A DNA stretch of 14,359 nt. Source: Paracoccaceae bacterium (GTDB lineage: Bacteria > Pseudomonadota > Alphaproteobacteria > Rhodobacterales > Rhodobacteraceae). Under the pieces are notes generated by a model. It made no database searches. It was not told the origin of the DNA and saw nothing but the letters and a program-made list of their open reading frames with translations. The DNA lies in NCBI GenBank assembly GCA_007131945.1, contig SLPP01000093.1, positions 1-14,359 on the forward strand, written 5' to 3'. Shown here piece after piece: positions 1 to 6,196 of the stretch. Numbering within the stretch: the stretch's first letter is position 1; each line of letters starts with the position of its first letter. Both the position numbers and the translations under genes were made by a program.

Positions 1-66
1 ATCGCCGAGAAATGCGCCGAGATGATCCTGCGCGAGCGGCAGTCCGGGACGGTATCGGCCGCCTGA
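1..66 (+). CDS. 3' end of an unidentified gene (partial)
   Basis: Frame 1 is open from the left edge and ends at TGA (64-66), giving 21 residues that end QSGTVSAA. The residues before that (IAEKCAEMILRER) look like an amphipathic helix, as often found at a protein C-terminus. Too little is present to name a family. It would converge on bolA, with repeat copy A in the gap between them. The main support is the open frame and the gene-free sequence that follows; a chance open frame of this length is possible. Confidence 0.5.
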   Translation: MAEKCAEMILRERQSGTVSAA

Positions 67-132
67 TCGCGTCGGCCTGGGCCGCGCCCCGCCCCCGGGC
101 AACCGCCCGCCACGGCGCTTCAGGGCCGCTGC

Positions 133-210
133 CAAAGCTTTCGTTGTGGTTAACGGCGGAGATTTCTGCGTTCAATACAGAAACTTAGGCGAGTGCACAA
201 ATTTGTGCAC
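133..210 (+). repeat. Intergenic core-plus-palindrome repeat, copy A
   Basis: The 22-bp core (133-154) reads AAAGCTTTCG, then TGTGGTTAAC, with flanking bases. It is identical to the core of copy C and one base different from copy B. An AT-richer stretch follows, then a perfect 18-bp palindrome, GTGCACAAATTTGTGCAC (193-210), centred 68.5 bp from the first core base. The copy lies between the convergent partial gene (ends 66) and bolA (stop at 240). The palindrome is 29 bp beyond the bolA stop codon. No T-tract follows the palindrome on either strand, so it is not a textbook intrinsic terminator. Its function is unknown. Confidence 0.85.
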
Positions 211-239
211 CCCCGCGTCGCAGCGCCCCCGCGCCCGCC

Positions 240-506
240 TCAGCCCAGCGTCATCCGCAGCGCGTGGATTCGCCCCACCAGGTCCGGCCCCAGCGCGGCA
301 TGCACCGCCCGGTGGCGCTCGATCCGGCTCAGCCGGTCGAGTTCCGGCGCCGCCAGCCGGACGTGGAAATGCGTCTCGCCCCCCTCGCGCCAGCCGGCAT
401 GGCCGCGATGGCTTTCGCTTTCGTCCTCGATTTCAAGTTCGGTGACGGCGAAGGCGGCGCGCAGCCGTTCCTCCATCTCGTCGATCACGCGATTCTTCGG
501 CCCCAT
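240..506 (-). CDS. bolA: BolA family protein
   Basis: An 88-residue protein, the usual size for BolA. Seen: an N-terminal helix (MEERLRAAF, about 11-19), a DES(x)nGHAG loop (about 28-38), the GGETHFHVRL strand (42-51), then RIERHRAVHAAL and the signature RIHAL at 79-83. His81 of RIHAL is the near-invariant histidine used by BolA proteins for Fe-S or metal ligation with monothiol glutaredoxins. By family knowledge it acts in Fe-S cluster trafficking or as a stress and morphology regulator in the cytoplasm. The ATG at 504-506 is chosen because the frame upstream of it does not resemble BolA. An AAGGA lies about 11 bases before it. It is divergent from the J-domain gene, with a 109-bp shared upstream region. 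No glutaredoxin gene is visible here. Confidence 0.92.
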   Translation of the reverse strand: MGPKNRVIDEMEERLRAAFAVTELEIEDESESHRGHAGWREGGETHFHVRLAAPELDRLSRIERHRAVHAALGPDLVGRIHALRMTLG

Positions 507-590
507 GCGACGCAATATCCTTTCCCTTTTCCCACCCGACAAACTAAACTCCCGCCTCCGACCCGCAAGGGCAACGCGCAAGGACCGATC

Positions 591-610
591 GCAGACCGAC
601 AGCAGACCGA
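591..610 (+). repeat. Short direct repeat in the J-gene leader
   Basis: GCAGACCGA occurs at 591-599 and again at 602-610 (period 11), and GCAGACC recurs at 622-628 inside the start of the J-domain gene. The repeat sits where the ribosome binding site should be, and only a weak GAG-type Shine-Dalgarno is visible. It may be a chance sequence or a small regulatory repeat. Confidence 0.4.
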
Positions 611-615
611 GACCG

Positions 616-1248
616 ATGACCGCAGACCCGTTCAACTTCGACATCCGCGCCTCGCGCGATCGCAAGAAACGCACCCGCGGACGGCGCGCGCAGACCGGCG
701 CGGTCGAGACCTCGTCGCGGCAGTGTTCGCATCCCGGCTGCGCCGAGCCCGGCCTCTACAGGGCGCCGCGCTCGCCCGACGCGCTCGACGACTACCTGTG
801 GTTCTGCAAGGAGCATGTGCGCGAATACAACCTGCGCTGGAACTTCTTCGCCGGCCAGACCGAGGAGGAGATGCGCGCCGCGATGGAGCGCGAGCGGATC
901 TGGGGCCGGGCGACGAAGCCGATGGCGGGCGCGGCCGATCGGAAGGGCTGGCAGCGGCTGGGCATCGACGACCCGTTCGAGGTGCTGGGCGCCAAGGCCA
1001 CCCGCCGCCGCGCCGAGGCGGCGAGGCCCGGCGCCACCCGCCGCCTGCCGCCGACCGAGCGCCGCGCGCTCGAGATCCTCGATGCCCGCGACACCTGGAG
1101 CCGGGCCGAGATCCGGCGGCAATACAAGAGCCTGGTGAAGGACCTGCATCCCGACCTGAACGCTGGCAACCGCGCCGACGAGGACCGCCTGCAGGAGGTC
1201 GTCTGGGCCTGGGACCAGATCAAGGACAGCCGCAACTTCCGCGACTGA
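616..1248 (+). CDS. J-domain protein with a Cys/His (zinc-type) motif
   Basis: A 210-residue protein. The C-terminal part (about 150-210) is a J domain: the helix II region WSRAEIRRQYKSLVKDLHPDLN contains the diagnostic HPD at 178-180, followed by a helix with RLQEVVWAWDQIK. The HPD contacts DnaK-type Hsp70, so the likely role is as a specialised Hsp70 co-chaperone. The N-terminus (10-25) is rich in Arg and Lys. Residues 37-67 carry CSHPGC...FCKEH (Cys37, Cys42, Cys64, His67), a plausible C-x4-C...C-x2-H metal site. There is no Gly/Phe linker and no DnaJ substrate-binding domain, so this is a class III (C-type) J protein, not DnaJ itself. The ATG at 616 is chosen because its frame is divergent from bolA and the sequence upstream in frame has low complexity. 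Client proteins are unknown. Confidence 0.86.
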   Translation: MTADPFNFDIRASRDRKKRTRGRRAQTGAVETSSRQCSHPGCAEPGLYRAPRSPDALDDYLWFCKEHVREYNLRWNFFAGQTEEEMRAAMERERIWGRATKPMAGAADRKGWQRLGIDDPFEVLGAKATRRRAEAARPGATRRLPPTERRALEILDARDTWSRAEIRRQYKSLVKDLHPDLNAGNRADEDRLQEVVWAWDQIKDSRNFRD

Positions 1249-1300
1249 GGCGAGCACGGACGGGTCCTCGGATACCGCGCAACTGTGCGAAACGACGCGG

Positions 1301-1378
1301 TGCTCGCTGGCGAGCAATCCTGCAACAAGCTGAAATAAGGTCAAAATTTTCGCGCCGTTAACCGCAGGGAAACCTTTG
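1301..1378 (-). repeat. Intergenic core-plus-palindrome repeat, copy D (degenerate)
   Basis: On the minus strand the core starts at 1378 and matches copy A at 18 of 22 positions, keeping CAAAG, TTTC and GGTTAAC. The near-palindrome TGCTCGC-TG-GCGAGCA (1301-1316, 7-bp arms, 2-bp centre) is centred 69.5 bp from the first core base, exactly as in copy B. It lies between the convergent J-domain gene (ends 1248) and the DUF5765-type gene (stop at 1390). The core begins only 11 bp past the latter stop. The arm sequence is unrelated to the other copies, while the symmetry and distance are retained. Confidence 0.72.
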
Positions 1379-1389
1379 CGCGCGGCGCC

Positions 1390-2103
1390 TCAGGCGGGCA
1401 TGGGGCGTCCCTCGAAGCGGCGCCGGATCGCCGGGCTCAGCGCGATCAGCACGATCCCGATCGAGAACAGGCACCAGATCGCCGGCACCTCGTTCGGGTT
1501 CGAGGTCAGCAGCCCGGCCAGCACCGGCCCGGCCAGCAGGTGGAACAGCGCCAGCCGCCAGGCGCCGTAGACGAGGGGCAGCAGGAAGACCGCCAGCATG
1601 TAGGTGGGAAAGCCCCACATGCCGATCATCGGCCAGTCGATCCAGGCGAGCAGGCCGTTGAACGGCACGTCCCAGGCCAGGTGCCATTCGCCCGAGACGG
1701 TGCAGAGCCGCTCGCCACAGAGGTTCGAGCCCGGAATGCAGCTGCCGGCCCAGGCAAAGGGATAGAGCTGCAGCAGCATCACCACCGCCGACAGCGCGCA
1801 GAGCGTGTAGACCGCGACCTGCATGGCCAGCGGCACGGCCCGCGCCACCAGCGCCATGGCGAAGGCGTTGATGACGAGGGGCTGGAAGACGATATGCAGG
1901 ACCGACAGCAGCGTCACCGTCTCGTTCGCCGGCGTCCCGCAGCGGTCGATGACCAGGTAGCCCGCGACCTGCAGCGCCTCCATCACGGTGAAATAGCCCA
2001 GCGTCAGCGGCACCGCCGGCGTGTCGCGGCGGCGGATCGTCAGCGCCGTCGCGGCGCCGCCGAGGCCCACCATCGCGGCCGAAACCGTGAGACTGAAACA
2101 CAT
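1390..2103 (-). CDS. Multi-pass membrane protein, probably DUF5765 family
   Basis: A 237-residue, very hydrophobic protein. About seven membrane segments can be read, near residues 3-22, 32-52, 64-86, 92-113, 150-175, 180-200 and 207-224. A loop between segments 4 and 5 (about 120-147) holds three cysteines (C122, C129, C134) and aromatic residues (GEWHLAWDVPF). This may be an extracytoplasmic, disulfide-bearing loop. The C-terminus ends in RRRFEGRPMPA, consistent with a cytoplasmic tail. The ATG at 2101-2103 has an excellent GGAGGAAGG Shine-Dalgarno just upstream. It is divergent from cobS. The family assignment is from memory of similar Rhodobacterales proteins. No biochemical function is known to me, and a link to cobalt or B12 uptake would be guesswork from neighbourhood alone. 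Confidence 0.75.
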   Translation of the reverse strand: MCFSLTVSAAMVGLGGAATALTIRRRDTPAVPLTLGYFTVMEALQVAGYLVIDRCGTPANETVTLLSVLHIVFQPLVINAFAMALVARAVPLAMQVAVYTLCALSAVVMLLQLYPFAWAGSCIPGSNLCGERLCTVSGEWHLAWDVPFNGLLAWIDWPMIGMWGFPTYMLAVFLLPLVYGAWRLALFHLLAGPVLAGLLTSNPNEVPAIWCLFSIGIVLIALSPAIRRRFEGRPMPA

Positions 2104-2248
2104 GCCCTTCCTCCACCGCCGGTTGCGCCGGCCGACACTGCGCGATCCGGCGGACCGAGACAAGGTGCCCGCGCCTTCCCCTTGCGCCGCCGGGCATTAT
2201 GTTCCATGACGGCCGGGCCGAGGGGGCGCCCCAGGCAGAGCTGCACGA

Positions 2249-3235
2249 ATGGCGGACGGAATGGCGAACGAGATGCTGAAACCCACCGAGGAAGTCTCGG
2301 TGCGCGACGTGTTCGGAATCGACACGGACATGGTGGTCAAGGGATTCGAGGAGCGCGCCGATCGCGTGCCCGACATCGACGCCACCTACAAGTTCGACCC
2401 CGAGACCACGCTCGCCATCCTCGCCGGCTTCCAGTACAACCGCCGGGTGATGATCCAGGGCTATCACGGCACCGGCAAATCCACCCATATCGAGCAGGTC
2501 GCGGCGCGGCTGAACTGGCCCTGCGTGCGGGTCAATCTCGACAGCCATATCAGCCGGATCGACCTGATCGGCAAGGACGCGATCAAGCTGCGCGACGGCA
2601 AGCAGGTGACCGAGTTCCACGAGGGCATCCTGCCCTGGGCGCTGCGCCATCCCTGCGCCATCGTCTTCGACGAATACGATGCCGGAAGGCCGGACGTGAT
2701 GTTCGTCATCCAGCGCGTGCTCGAGCATGATGGCAAGCTGACGCTTCTCGACCAGAACGAGATCATCACCCCGCACCCGTCCTTCCGCCTCTTCGCCACG
2801 GCGAACACTGTGGGGCTGGGCGACACGACCGGGCTCTATCACGGGGTGCAGCAGATCAACCAGGCGCAGATGGACCGCTGGTCGCTGGTGGCGACGCTGA
2901 ACTACCTCTCGCACGACGCCGAGGCGGCGATCGTGCTGGCCAAGAACCCGGCCTACAACACCGCCAGGGGAAGGCAGGAGATCAGCCAGATGGTCACCGT
3001 CGCCGACCTCACCCGCACCGCCTTCGTCAAGGGTCAGCTCTCGACCGTCATGTCGCCGCGCACGGTCATCACCTGGGCCGAGAACGCGCGCATCTTCCGC
3101 GACATCGGCTACGCGTTCCGGCTGACCTTCCTCAACAAGTGCGACGAGCTGGAACGGCAGACCGTGGCCGAGTTCTACCAGCGCTGCTTCGGCGAGGAAC
3201 TGCCCGAATCGGCGGCAAGCGCGAGCGTCGCCTGA
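2249..3235 (+). CDS. cobS: Cobaltochelatase AAA+ subunit CobS
   Basis: A 328-residue protein, the normal CobS length. CobS is the AAA+ ATPase of the aerobic cobaltochelatase (CobN-CobS-CobT), which inserts Co2+ into hydrogenobyrinate a,c-diamide in the cytoplasm. Seen: Walker [10 protein letters not shown] (71-79), Walker B IVFDEYD (138-144), a sensor-1-like ATANT (183-187), and a possible arginine finger in QMDRW (Arg210). The FGIDTDM motif near residue 22 is typical of the family. ATG codons at 2249, 2261 and 2273 are all in frame. 2249 has a GGCAGAG about 8 bases upstream and is used here, but 2261 (starting MANEML) is nearly as likely. Its partner cobT lies 1 kb downstream on the same strand, separated by an opposite-strand gene. 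No cobalamin riboswitch is recognisable in the 145-bp upstream gap. Confidence 0.96.
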   Translation: MADGMANEMLKPTEEVSVRDVFGIDTDMVVKGFEERADRVPDIDATYKFDPETTLAILAGFQYNRRVMIQGYHGTGKSTHIEQVAARLNWPCVRVNLDSHISRIDLIGKDAIKLRDGKQVTEFHEGILPWALRHPCAIVFDEYDAGRPDVMFVIQRVLEHDGKLTLLDQNEIITPHPSFRLFATANTVGLGDTTGLYHGVQQINQAQMDRWSLVATLNYLSHDAEAAIVLAKNPAYNTARGRQEISQMVTVADLTRTAFVKGQLSTVMSPRTVITWAENARIFRDIGYAFRLTFLNKCDELERQTVAEFYQRCFGEELPESAASASVA

Positions 3236-3254
3236 CGCTCGGCCGGGGCAGGGG

Positions 3255-3281
3255 GGCGGCGCCCGGGTGATCGGCGCCGCC
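3255..3281 (+). terminator. GC-rich hairpin after cobS
   Basis: GGCGGCGCC (3255-3263) and GGCGCCGCC (3273-3281) form a 9-bp perfect stem with a 9-base loop, starting 19 bases after the cobS stop codon. There is no T-tract after it, so it may be a weak or Rho-assisted terminator, or a 3' stabilising stem. The symmetry is directly visible; the function is inferred. Confidence 0.45.
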
Positions 3282-3324
3282 GCCGCGCCATGCGGGACCG
3301 GATCCGCCCCTCGGGGCCTGCGGC

Positions 3325-3401
3325 CAAAGCTTTCGATGTGGTTAACGGCGGCATTTTTTCCTATTTTTGTCAATATCTTGTCCAGATGTCCGCATGCGGA
3401 C
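3325..3401 (+). repeat. Intergenic core-plus-palindrome repeat, copy B
   Basis: The core (3325-3346) matches copies A and C at 21 of 22 bases. A strongly AT-rich stretch (3350-3380) follows, with runs of T, conspicuous in this GC-rich window. The perfect 14-bp palindrome GTCCGCATGCGGAC (3388-3401) is centred 69.5 bp from the first core base. The arms share no sequence with copy A. It lies between convergent cobS and the FMN reductase gene, whose stop is 120 bp beyond the palindrome. On the minus strand a TTGACA lies inside the AT-rich part, but no convincing -10 follows at 16-18 bp. Confidence 0.85.
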
Positions 3402-3478
3402 GGGGCGCCCCGGAGCGCGTGACCGCGCGCCGGCCGGCCTGTCCCGCCGGCGTCGCCGAGCTTCGGGCCGGACGAAAT

Positions 3479-3498
3479 GGGGCGCCCGCGGGCGCCCC
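3479..3498 (-). terminator. Perfect 20-bp palindrome, probable terminator stem of the FMN reductase gene
   Basis: GGGGCGCCCGCGGGCGCCCC is a perfect 20-bp inverted repeat, 23 bases past the stop codon of the minus-strand FMN reductase gene. Reading on that strand it is followed by ATTTCG, a short T-run typical of the weak intrinsic terminators of GC-rich alphaproteobacteria. On the + strand it is followed by TTCAT. It could serve both directions between these convergent genes. Confidence 0.55.
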
Positions 3499-3521
3499 TT
3501 CATAGCTGCCGACGGCGGGCC

Positions 3522-4130
3522 TCAGGCGGCCTTGCGCGCCGCCTCCTGCCGCGCCGCCATCGTCGCCCGCGTCCACCAGTCGAGCTCGTCGAGCATCGCC
3601 CCGGCCGAGCCGCCGATCGCGTCCTCGATCGCGCTCATCGGCTTCGGGTCGCCGCCCAGCGGGTGGACCTTCATGAATTCCGACCCGCCGACATGCACCG
3701 CCGACCGGGTCGAGGCCATCTGCAGCTCGATCCCGATGGTGCGCAGATGCTCCGCCGCGCGGGTGCCGCCGACCGAGCCGTAGCTGACGATGCCGAAGGC
3801 CTTGCGATTCCATTCGACATAGGCCTGGTCGAGCGCGTTCTTCAGCGCGCCGGTGATCGAGCGGTTGTATTCCGCGGTGACGAAGATGTAGCCGTCGAAT
3901 CCGGCGATCTTCTTCTGCCAGGTCACGGCGCGATCGTCCTGGCTCGGGGCCCAGGCGTTCGAGGCGACCTCGTTGAAGAGCGGCAGGTCGTAATCCTTCA
4001 GGTCGACCAGCTCGACCTCCCAGTCGCCGCGGGCGCGGGCCTTTTCCTCGATCCATTCGGCGGGCTTGGCGCCGAACCGCGCGTCGCGGGTCGAGCCGAT
4101 GATGATGGCAATGCGGGGTTTGTGGGACAT
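3522..4130 (-). CDS. NAD(P)H-dependent FMN reductase family oxidoreductase
   Basis: A 202-residue flavodoxin-fold protein of the NADPH-dependent FMN reductase family, similar to azo, chromate or quinone reductases of the YieF/ChrR kind. Seen: the FMN phosphate loop GSTRDARFG (12-20), the isoalloxazine-contacting segment TAEYNRSITGALKNALD (85-101) and YGSVGG (117-122). The family uses NAD(P)H to reduce free or bound flavin, quinones or xenobiotics in the cytoplasm. The ATG at 4128-4130 has a clear AAAGGAGC Shine-Dalgarno. The substrate cannot be set from sequence. It sits on the opposite strand between cobS and cobT. A flavin or cobalt-reduction link to B12 synthesis is possible but unsupported beyond position. 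Its upstream region holds a promoter-overlapping inverted repeat. Confidence 0.92.
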   Translation of the reverse strand: MSHKPRIAIIIGSTRDARFGAKPAEWIEEKARARGDWEVELVDLKDYDLPLFNEVASNAWAPSQDDRAVTWQKKIAGFDGYIFVTAEYNRSITGALKNALDQAYVEWNRKAFGIVSYGSVGGTRAAEHLRTIGIELQMASTRSAVHVGGSEFMKVHPLGGDPKPMSAIEDAIGGSAGAMLDELDWWTRATMAARQEAARKAA

Positions 4131-4155
4131 TTCGGGCTCCTTTGTTCCTCGCCCC

Positions 4156-4185
4156 TGACATCGGAACGCGCGGGCCGGATGTCAA
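4156..4185 (-). promoter_or_regulatory. Candidate promoter with overlapping operator for the FMN reductase gene
   Basis: On the minus strand a consensus TTGACA (4185-4180) is followed after 17 bp by GATGTC (4162-4157), a poor -10. The inverted repeat TGACATC/GATGTCA (4156-4162 and 4178-4184, 15-bp spacer) covers both hexamers. A dimeric regulator bound here would touch both. The symmetry is seen; promoter activity and regulation are inferred. Confidence 0.4.
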
Positions 4186-4242
4186 AATGCGTCTGCGCAC
4201 AGCCCCCGTGCGCGGATGCGCGAGCGCCCGCCGCCCCTTGCC

Positions 4243-4257
4243 CCGGCGCCGCGCCGG
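4243..4257 (+). other. Hairpin in the cobT leader
   Basis: CCGGCGC-C-GCGCCGG is an almost perfect inverted repeat ending 15 bases before the cobT start codon. No good Shine-Dalgarno is visible before cobT, so this stem could influence its translation. It may also be chance in such GC-rich sequence. Confidence 0.3.
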
Positions 4258-4272
4258 TGCTTTATCTCGGCC

Positions 4273-6144
4273 ATGAGCCGCGCCTCCGACAATCCCGCCG
4301 ATCCGTTCAAGAAGGCCCTGACCGAGACCGCCAAGGTCATGGCCGACGATGCCGAGATCACGGTCAGCTTCTCGGTCGATCCGCCGGGGATGACCGGCGA
4401 CGCGATGCGCCTGCCGCAGGTGACGCGGCGGATGACGCGCGACGAGGTGATGCTCGCCCGCGGCACGGCCGACGGTTTCGCGCTCAAGCGGCGGTTCCAC
4501 AATGCCGCGACGCATGCGCGCTACATGCCACAGGGGCAGATGGCGCGCGATCTCTACGAGGCGATGGAGACAGCCCGCTGCGAGGCGGTGGGCGCGCAGC
4601 ACATGCCCGGTACGGCGTCCAACATCGACGCCCGCATCGCCCATGAGGCCGAGCGCAAGGGTTATGCGCAGATCCGCAGCCAGGCCGAGGCGCCGCTGCC
4701 GGTGGCGGCGGGCTACCTGATCCGCCAGCTCGCCACCGGAAGGGCGCTGCCGAAGGGTGCCGGGACGGTCGCCGATCTCTGGCGGCCCTTCGTCGAGAGC
4801 CATGCCGGCGCGACGCTGGAGGGGCTCGACAGGGTGCTCTCCGACCAGACCGAATTCGCCCGCTTCGCGCGCCGGGTGATCGAGGATCTGGGCTACGGCG
4901 ACCAGCTCGGCGACGACCCCGACGAAGAGGGCGAGGATCAGGAAAGCGCCGACGAGGACCAGGCCGACGCGCCCGAAAGCCCCGACAGCCAGGGCGACGA
5001 GCAGGAGCAGGACGACAGCGAGGCCGCCGAGGACGGCCCGCGCCAGGAAAGCGCCGAGATGGAGGCGGTCTATGACGAGACCGCCGAGGACGAGATGTCC
5101 GACGAGACCGAGGCCGCCCAGGCCGAGGCCCCGCCCGAACCCCCGGTGCCGCCGCCGCATTCCGAGGCCGACCCCAACTACATCGTCTTCGTCACCGATT
5201 TCGACGAGGAGGTGACCGCCGAGGACCTCGCCGATCCGGCGGAACTGGAGCGGCTGCGCGCCTATCTCGACCAGCAGCTCGAGCCCCTGAAGGGCGCGGT
5301 CAGCCGGCTGGCCAACAAGCTCCAGCGCCGGCTGCAGGCCAAGCAGAACCGGTCATGGGAATTCGACCGCGAGGAGGGCATCCTCGACGTCGCGCGGCTC
5401 GCGCGGGTGGTCGCCAACCCGACGACGCCGCTGAGCTTCAAGGTCGAGAAGGACACCGAGTTCCGCGACACGGTGGTGACGCTGCTTCTCGACAATTCGG
5501 GCTCGATGCGCGGCCGGCCGATCTCGATCGCGGCGATCTGCGCCGACGTCCTCGCCCGCACGCTCGAACGCTGTCAGGTCAAGGTCGAGATCCTCGGCTT
5601 CACCACCCGCGCCTGGAAGGGCGGGCAGAGCCGCGAGCGCTGGCTGGCCGAGGGTCGGCCGCAGGCGCCGGGGCGGCTCAACGACCTGCGCCACATCGTC
5701 TACAAGCCCGCCGACGCCCCCTGGCGGCGCAGCCGCGACAATCTCGGGCTGATGATGAAGGAGGGGCTCCTGAAGGAGAACATCGACGGCGAGGCGCTGG
5801 AATGGGCGCATCGCCGGATGGTCGTGCGGCGCGAGGCGCGCAAGATCCTGATGGTCATCTCGGACGGCGCGCCGGTCGACGATTCGACGCTCTCGGTCAA
5901 TCCTGCGAACTATCTCGAAAAACACCTGCGCGACGTGATCGCGATGATCGAGAAGCGCAAGGCGGTCGAGCTTCTGGCCATCGGCATCGGCCATGACGTC
6001 ACCCGCTACTACGACCGGGCGGTGACGATCACCGATGTCGACCAACTCGCCGGCGCGATGACCGAACAGCTCGCCGCGCTCTTCGATTCCGACCCGCGGG
6101 CGCGGGCGCGGGTGATGGGGATGGCGAACGCGATGCGGCGCTGA
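4273..6144 (+). CDS. cobT: Cobaltochelatase subunit CobT
   Basis: A 623-residue protein, the normal CobT length. CobT forms the hexameric chaperone-like complex with CobS that drives Co2+ insertion by CobN in aerobic cobalamin synthesis. Domains in order: an N-terminal helical region starting [11 protein letters not shown]; a strongly acidic Asp/Glu-rich linker (about 214-295); a conserved helical segment around [19 protein letters not shown]; and a C-terminal von Willebrand A-type domain with the MIDAS motif DNSGSM at 407-412. The C-terminal conserved run [23 protein letters not shown] is typical of the family. The ATG at 4273 is chosen because known CobT proteins begin a few residues before DNPADPF. 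It has no strong Shine-Dalgarno. The in-frame ATG at 4216 would add 19 low-complexity residues. It is divergent from the FMN reductase gene. Confidence 0.96.
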   Translation: MSRASDNPADPFKKALTETAKVMADDAEITVSFSVDPPGMTGDAMRLPQVTRRMTRDEVMLARGTADGFALKRRFHNAATHARYMPQGQMARDLYEAMETARCEAVGAQHMPGTASNIDARIAHEAERKGYAQIRSQAEAPLPVAAGYLIRQLATGRALPKGAGTVADLWRPFVESHAGATLEGLDRVLSDQTEFARFARRVIEDLGYGDQLGDDPDEEGEDQESADEDQADAPESPDSQGDEQEQDDSEAAEDGPRQESAEMEAVYDETAEDEMSDETEAAQAEAPPEPPVPPPHSEADPNYIVFVTDFDEEVTAEDLADPAELERLRAYLDQQLEPLKGAVSRLANKLQRRLQAKQNRSWEFDREEGILDVARLARVVANPTTPLSFKVEKDTEFRDTVVTLLLDNSGSMRGRPISIAAICADVLARTLERCQVKVEILGFTTRAWKGGQSRERWLAEGRPQAPGRLNDLRHIVYKPADAPWRRSRDNLGLMMKEGLLKENIDGEALEWAHRRMVVRREARKILMVISDGAPVDDSTLSVNPANYLEKHLRDVIAMIEKRKAVELLAIGIGHDVTRYYDRAVTITDVDQLAGAMTEQLAALFDSDPRARARVMGMANAMRR

Positions 6145-6196
6145 CGGCGCCGCCCGGGGCCGGGACAACGCGGGCAGCCGCGGCGGCCGCCGGGGT

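Noticed and set aside
193..210. Repeat palindromes as ordinary Rho-independent terminators
   Set aside because: No T-tract follows the stem on either strand in copies A, C or D, and the constant distance to a conserved core is not a terminator property.
133..210. The repeat as an insertion sequence or MITE
   Set aside because: No terminal inverted repeats, no target-site duplication and no transposase are visible, and sequence outside the core and dyad is not conserved.
2104..2248. Cobalamin riboswitch upstream of cobS
   Set aside because: The 145-bp gap is too short for the usual roughly 200-base element, and no B12-box-like sequence is recognisable.
3290..3373. Reverse-strand reading of the repeat core as a peptide (AVNHNESF in copies A and C, AVNHIESF in B, AVNRRETF in D)
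   Set aside because: The frame is open, but there is no common start codon, ribosome binding site or length. Changes between copies are not mainly synonymous, and the frame runs into Arg/Pro/Ala-rich chance sequence. DNA or RNA conservation explains it better.
1358..3373. Long minus-strand open frame of 671 codons overlapping cobS
   Set aside because: It is the antisense of cobS joined to an out-of-frame part of the DUF5765-type gene, with low-complexity composition typical of GC-rich shadow frames.
3370..5160. Long minus-strand open frame of 596 codons antisense to cobT
   Set aside because: It has an Arg/Gly/Leu-rich composition, covers the antisense of cobT and is out of frame with the FMN reductase. 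cobT itself matches its family throughout.
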